NCBI GenBank assembly: GCA_963932465.1
Contig: OZ010793.1
Location: 259,065,196 to 259,129,195 of the forward strand
Length of the DNA: 64,000 nucleotides
Direction: 5' to 3'
DNA from: Maratus speciosus
Lineage: Eukaryota > Arthropoda > Arachnida > Araneae > Salticidae
Shown here: positions 51,501-57,500 of the stretch, piece after piece
How the letters are laid out: every line of letters begins with the position of its first letter
Numbering within the stretch: position 1 is the stretch's first letter
Made by a program: the position numbers and the translations under genes
Notes under the pieces: model-generated
What the model was told of the DNA's origin: nothing
The model's database searches: none
The model's input: the letters and a program-made list of their open reading frames with translations, nothing else

Positions 51501-54500
51501 ATTTTAAAACTACTGTTTAAAATTCATAATGTCGAAGTAATATAACATGTCATTTTATTAAACATTAAATTAATTTGCAGAAAGTTTTTGACCCAATATT
51601 TATGTGCGCAGAAAGTTTTTGGTTTTATACGAGTCTGCCAAACGGAGAGGGGAAAATGTGAATTTCGTCAAAAGGAAAGCAAAAAAACACTAATTCCGTC
51701 AAAAGATAGAGGGAAAATACACAAATTCCGTCAGGAGCGAGGAAAATATGCGAATTCTGTCAAAAGATTGCGAAAAAAAAAAAAAACAAGAATTTCGTAA
51801 AGGTTAAAGTAATAACCAAAAAGTTAATTAACTACTGGTAATTATTAAACTGTAGCGTTATCACGCAAATAGAACATATCTGCTGACTTTGTCTGCCCAG
51901 AAACCTATTAACTAAAGCTGATGAAATAAAGCAATATAAAAATATCTGCGAAAGAATATTTAAAGAAAAACCAAGTCAAGTTCAAACAAATAACAATTTT
52001 ATTAAAAACATTTAAATAAAACAAAAGTAGAAATTAAAATAATTAAAATAGAATAAGTCTTTCAGACACATGACATAAGTTCTCTAGCTCCCTACTAACT
52101 TAAAAGCAGTTTAACATGACTATGTCAACAAGCTTGAAACATGAACCGGAGCACCAAAAATTAAATATAATTTTTCAAAGAAATCTTATTTTACTTTGAT
52201 CATAAAAACTGTAATTAAACTTATATAATTAATTTTAAGCTTTAATCAAAAACTATCAACTTTATTTAAAACTGATTAAAAGAAAGAAACTTAGTTTCAA
52301 AAAAGGGTATTTATCTCAAAAGCAGAATGTAAATTTATTTCAATTAACTTTCAGGAAAATATAAACTTAATCCAGTTCAACTGAGATAACAATATTGATT
52401 ATTGACGTTTAAGAAAAACAAAAAATAATTAAGAAAAAGGTTATATTACTTAATTAAATTCAATCTTTCTTCTCCCATATAAAAAGATTTCATGTAAAGG
52501 CAAGAACAACTTATTATCAACATTAGCTTAACTGAAATCTCCAGTTACCCTCCCTCAACTGCCACTCAAAAGCATACTGAAGACACAAGACTAACTAAAA
52601 GTGGCCATAATTTTTTTTTTTTTTTTTTTTTTTTTTCCCAAAAAAATTTATGGCCATTTTTTCTCCCATTCTGGCCAGAAAATCCGAGTAACTTTTTACG
52701 ACTGATCTTTCATCTTCACCTAACACATCATTTATAATGACTGTTTCATAATATTGGAAGCTGGTGACCCGGAGCCGAACAATTTTTGATGCTCCAGCTC
52801 CGCTCCTACATAAAATACTGTGGCTCCCGCTCCGTGCTTTTGAGTAGCAGATTTTAATTTACACATTTAATTTTTTGCTCACAAATTCTTTCTTCCTTTA
52901 CCTTCTTTAAACATCTGACTAAATGCATTTTTCTTCTCATCAAACGTGAAATGCTTGTTCAGGAAATATGACATCTTTTAGCTTTTGTTTTTAAAATAGA
53001 AAGTTTGTTTAGCAGTTAAAATGTACTATGTAATGTTATGTAATTGAATCTTAGAAGATTTTACTGCATAGCATTTTTCGGATTTTTAACAGTTCAATGC
53101 ATGGAATATGGATTAATATTAATGATAACTGAAATATTTACATACAAGCCCTGTAGCAGAAACAGTGCAGCACGGAAGCGGGCGCTGCAGATTATTTTAA
53201 AGCTTGCAGATTAATCCACCAGCTTAAAAAGAAATGCTGGGCTTAAAAAATAGCTAAAATTTACTTTAAGTCTTTTAGATTTATGGTACTTGTTGTAACC
53301 TTGTTATATTTTCTTTATAAATGCAAATTTTGCTTATTTTATGGGTTTATGTTACTTCTTATGATAGTACAAGCTTAGTCTAGTATTGTTAAGCCGCAGA
53401 TAAATTTTACTTTGCTGCAGACTGATGCAGAAAATTCTGCTTCTGGGCATACAAGAAATAGCGATTCATCAAAAAATTAAATATCGCAGCCCGCGGCTCT
53501 TATATAAAAATGAAGTTTAGAAACATGAAAAAAAGTTAAGATAAATATTTTTGGTCAGAAAGAAAGTCAAAATTTTAACCAAATCGCCGTAAAAATCAAA
53601 TATTTTGCAGCAATGCACTCGGGCCAAGCCAAATTTTTAGCCGTTGTACCAGGCCAGGCCAATAATTTTTTTCCTACGGGGTGGGCCAAACTTAACTTTT
53701 CTAGCGGGCCAGGCCGAAATTTTTTTTTGGTGGGTTGGGCCGGGCCTGGAAATTTCGGCCCGTACGCATCCGCTTGAGCATAAGTAATTCGTTGGGTGTA
53801 GTGTCTCCACCTGACGTTCAAAATAAACCATTAATTGTTAAGTTCATTCAGCATTTGTCGTTTATATACTTTCTTAACACTAGAAAGACGGCTAGCAGTC
53901 ATTTTGTGACGCTACCAAATAAATATATTTCGGTTCGAACCAAAAATTTCATTATAAAACTAGTTTAAAAGATACAAAGAAAAAAACTAGTTAAATAAGT
54001 TAATTTAAATAAAAATTCTGGTGTGAAATATTTTTACAAAATTTGAGTAAAATTCCCAGTCTTTTTAGTGTTAATGTTCTGAAGAACCCCTTGATCCATT
54101 GGCTGTACCAGTGCTGTCACATTAGATGGTAAAAACTTTACTGTTATGTTTCCTTTTGTCAGTTGACATTCTTCGGGGCATTATCAATTAGGAGAACAGC
54201 TTTGATGAGTAAGTTACAAAATTTTAAATATTTTGTAACACCCAGAACTATAAAATTGCCAAACTTAAAGTGATACATTGCAGGGGTGCAGAATATGTCC
54301 GATCCGGCGATCTAGGATCGGGAAAATTTTAAACACCTGGGAAAATTTTGCAGAAACATATACAATTGATTTCGATTTTAACAACAAATTCCATAATTTC
54401 CTGAGATAGAAAATTTTCACTATAAATAAAAAGATCTGTATGGTGACCTTCACAAAATCGATCTCAGAATAATATGTACCGTACATCGGGTGATTCGGTT

Positions 54501-57500
54501 CCGAATTTTCCAAATAATTAAGGCATTCGGTTCCGAAAATTTAAAAAATCATTCATCAATCTGAAAATTCGGACAAAAATACCGCAAATTTTGTCCAAGA
54601 ATTACGGAAAAAACACGAATTTCATCATAAGATCGAAAAATAACCGCAAATTTCGTCAAACGATTGCAAAACAACTGCGAGTTTCGTCAAAAGAGCGTGA
54701 AACAACCGCGAATTTCATCTAATGTTTGCGAAATGAACGAAACTTTTGTGAAAAGATCGCGAATGAAGTGCAAATTTCACCAAACGATCACAAACAACCG
54801 CGAATTTCATCAAAAGATCGCGAAATGAACACAAATTTCGTCAAAAGATCGCGAAACAACCGCAAATTTCATCTAATGTTTGCGAAATGAACGCAAATTT
54901 CGTCAAAAGATCGCGAATGAAGAGCAAATTTCGCCAAACGATCACAAACCAACCGCGAATTTCATCAAAAGATCGCGAAAGGAACACAAATTTCGTCAAA
55001 AGATCGCGAAACAACCACAAATTTCGTCAAGCGTTCGCAAAACAACTGCAAATTTCGTCTAAAGGGGCGAAATGACTACGATTTTCGTCAAAGCATGGCG
55101 ATATAACAGCGAATTTCGTCAAAACATGGCGATATAACAGCGAATTTCGTCAAAACATGGCGATATAACAGCGAATTTCGCCAAAGGAACGCGAAAAACC
55201 CCGGAAATTTCGTCAAATGTTCGCAAATTCCGTCAAAAGATCGCAAAATGAACACAAATTTTGTGAAAAGATCGCGAAAAAACCGCACATTGGTCAAAAG
55301 ATCACGAAAGAAGAGCAAATTTTGTCATATGATCCCAAAACAACTGCAAATTTCGTCAAACGTTCGCAAAACAAATGCGAGTTTCGTCTAAAGGGGCGAA
55401 ATGACTACGATTTTCGTCAGAACATGGCGATATAACAGAGAATTTCGTCAAAGGAACGCAAAAACCCCCGGAAATTTCGTCAAATGTTCACAAAATGAAC
55501 GCAAATTCCGTCAAAAGATCGCGAAATGAACACAAATTTTGTGAAAAGATCGCGAAAAAACCGCACATTGGTCAAAAGATCACGAAAGAGCAAATTTTGT
55601 CAAACGATCCCAAAACAACTGCGAATTTCGTCAAAAGAGCGCGAAATGAACGCAAATTTCGTCAAAAGATTGCGAAACAACCGCGTATTTTGTCAAAAGG
55701 GCGAAATAGCACAAATTTCGTCAGAAGAGGGCAAAATAACCGCAAAACTCGTCAAAAGGCGAAATAAATGCACATTTCGTCAAAAGATCGCAAAAAGCCG
55801 CAAATTTTGACAAAAGATCGCAAAACAACTGTAATTTCGTCAAAAGATCACGAAACAATCGCAAATTTCATCAAACAATCGCAAAACAACTGCGAATGTC
55901 AAAAGATCGCGAAAAAAACCGCAAATTTCGTCAAAAAGGTGCAAAATAACCACGATTTTCGTCAAAATATAGTGAAATAATCGCGAATTTCGTCAAAAGA
56001 ACGTGAAAAAAACTCATATTTTGTCAAAAGATCGTGATAAAACTGCGTATTTCGTCAAAAGGGGCGAAATAACCGCAAAACTCGTCGAAAAAACTCAGAT
56101 TTCGTCAAAAGATCGCGAAAAAAATGCAAATTTTACCGAAAGATCGCGAAAAAAAAACACAAATTTTGCCAAAAGATCGCGAAACAACCACAATTTCGTC
56201 AAACGATCGCAAAACAACCGTGAATTTCGTCAAAAGAGCGCAAAATAAGCGCTAATTTAAGGAAGGCGAAATGACAGCAAATTTCGTCAAAAGATCGCTA
56301 CAAAACGCAAATTTCGTCAGAACGCCGCGAAAAAAAAAACAGTGCTGGGAGTGTATCCCCCCCCCTTCCCCCTACTGTGCTGTGACCTTTCAGAAAATTT
56401 GATGTGAATTTCAGAATTTTTGCTTTTCACTCAGAATCACCTCTGCTATATATACTCGCGCATAAGTTGAGAAATATTGGAACCTACGATAATACAGCAT
56501 TTACCTACAACATACCGTAAAATTTTGGGGAAATTCTCATGTGGATTGAGGGAAATGTTGGGAGTAGAAACATAACAACAAAGAGTTTAAATAAGAATGC
56601 TTAAGGTATTCTTCTAAAGATTTCAGAAAATACTTTTTTATTCAGAATACGTGGATGAAATAAATGAATGGAAATTCGCCGATGGCGCTTCAAACTTAAA
56701 AATCGACCAGACCGATCCGGTTTTTCCGGAGATCCGAATTAACGGGGTTCCACTATATCTCCGTATACCCTCCACTACACCACTGTCTAGATTTCTGAGC
56801 TGTGGGGCAATTTTCAAACTTTTTCCTAACCCCCTTATTCACCCCTCATGTGATTGGAAAGCTCTATGACCATTATTATGCAGCTCGAGGGCTCCCACTT
56901 AATGTTTTGTAGTAAGAAATGGATCATTTTTTTCAAAAATTATCACATTTCGTTAAAAAGGGGACCAAAAGGGATCTATTTCCAGGACTTAGCACTAGGA
57001 TTTTTCAAAATTTTAGGGGCATTTGCGATATTTTTAACATTATAAAGTATGTAATAACAGTATTTCGTGCTAGTCAGGCACATGTGGTACACTGGCAAAG
57101 AATATTCACATCATTCCAAAGAATTCCCTTGTTCCATGTGCTTGTCTTGGTTGAGGCGAATGAAGGCGTTTAAATTTGTGCAATAACCAGCTTCATTTTA
57201 CAAACCGTTTTGACAGCTTATGCTTACTGCAAATATATTAGTTAGAATTTTGAGTTCCCACATCATTGAGCCTAACCAAAATGAATAAATACTCTCCTTC
57301 TCTTTCTTTTGGATGTTCTCGGTGAACCTAGAGAACAAGAGGTAGGAAGCAGGGATGATAAGAAAAAAAAATTCTGAAGTTAACAGAAAAACTTCTGAAA
57401 GAGCATGTAACGTAATGTGAGGCATTTGAAAGAGGACATTTTCACTTTTGCTGTTTGCAGCGATATAGGACTTAGGAGCGTGGCGTTTTTCTGCAGAAAA

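Noticed and set aside
53930..53950. tRNA B-box-like GGTTCGAACC
   Set aside because: A simple palindrome inside the piggyBac-like MITE; no cloverleaf around it.
54880..56248. Series of ORFs rich in FVKRS/ISSKD/FRQK
   Set aside because: FR array readings, as above; frames change with every unit-length difference.
54570..56335. CRISPR-like array
   Set aside because: Regular short repeats, but there are no unique spacers, units vary throughout, and the context is animal intronic DNA.
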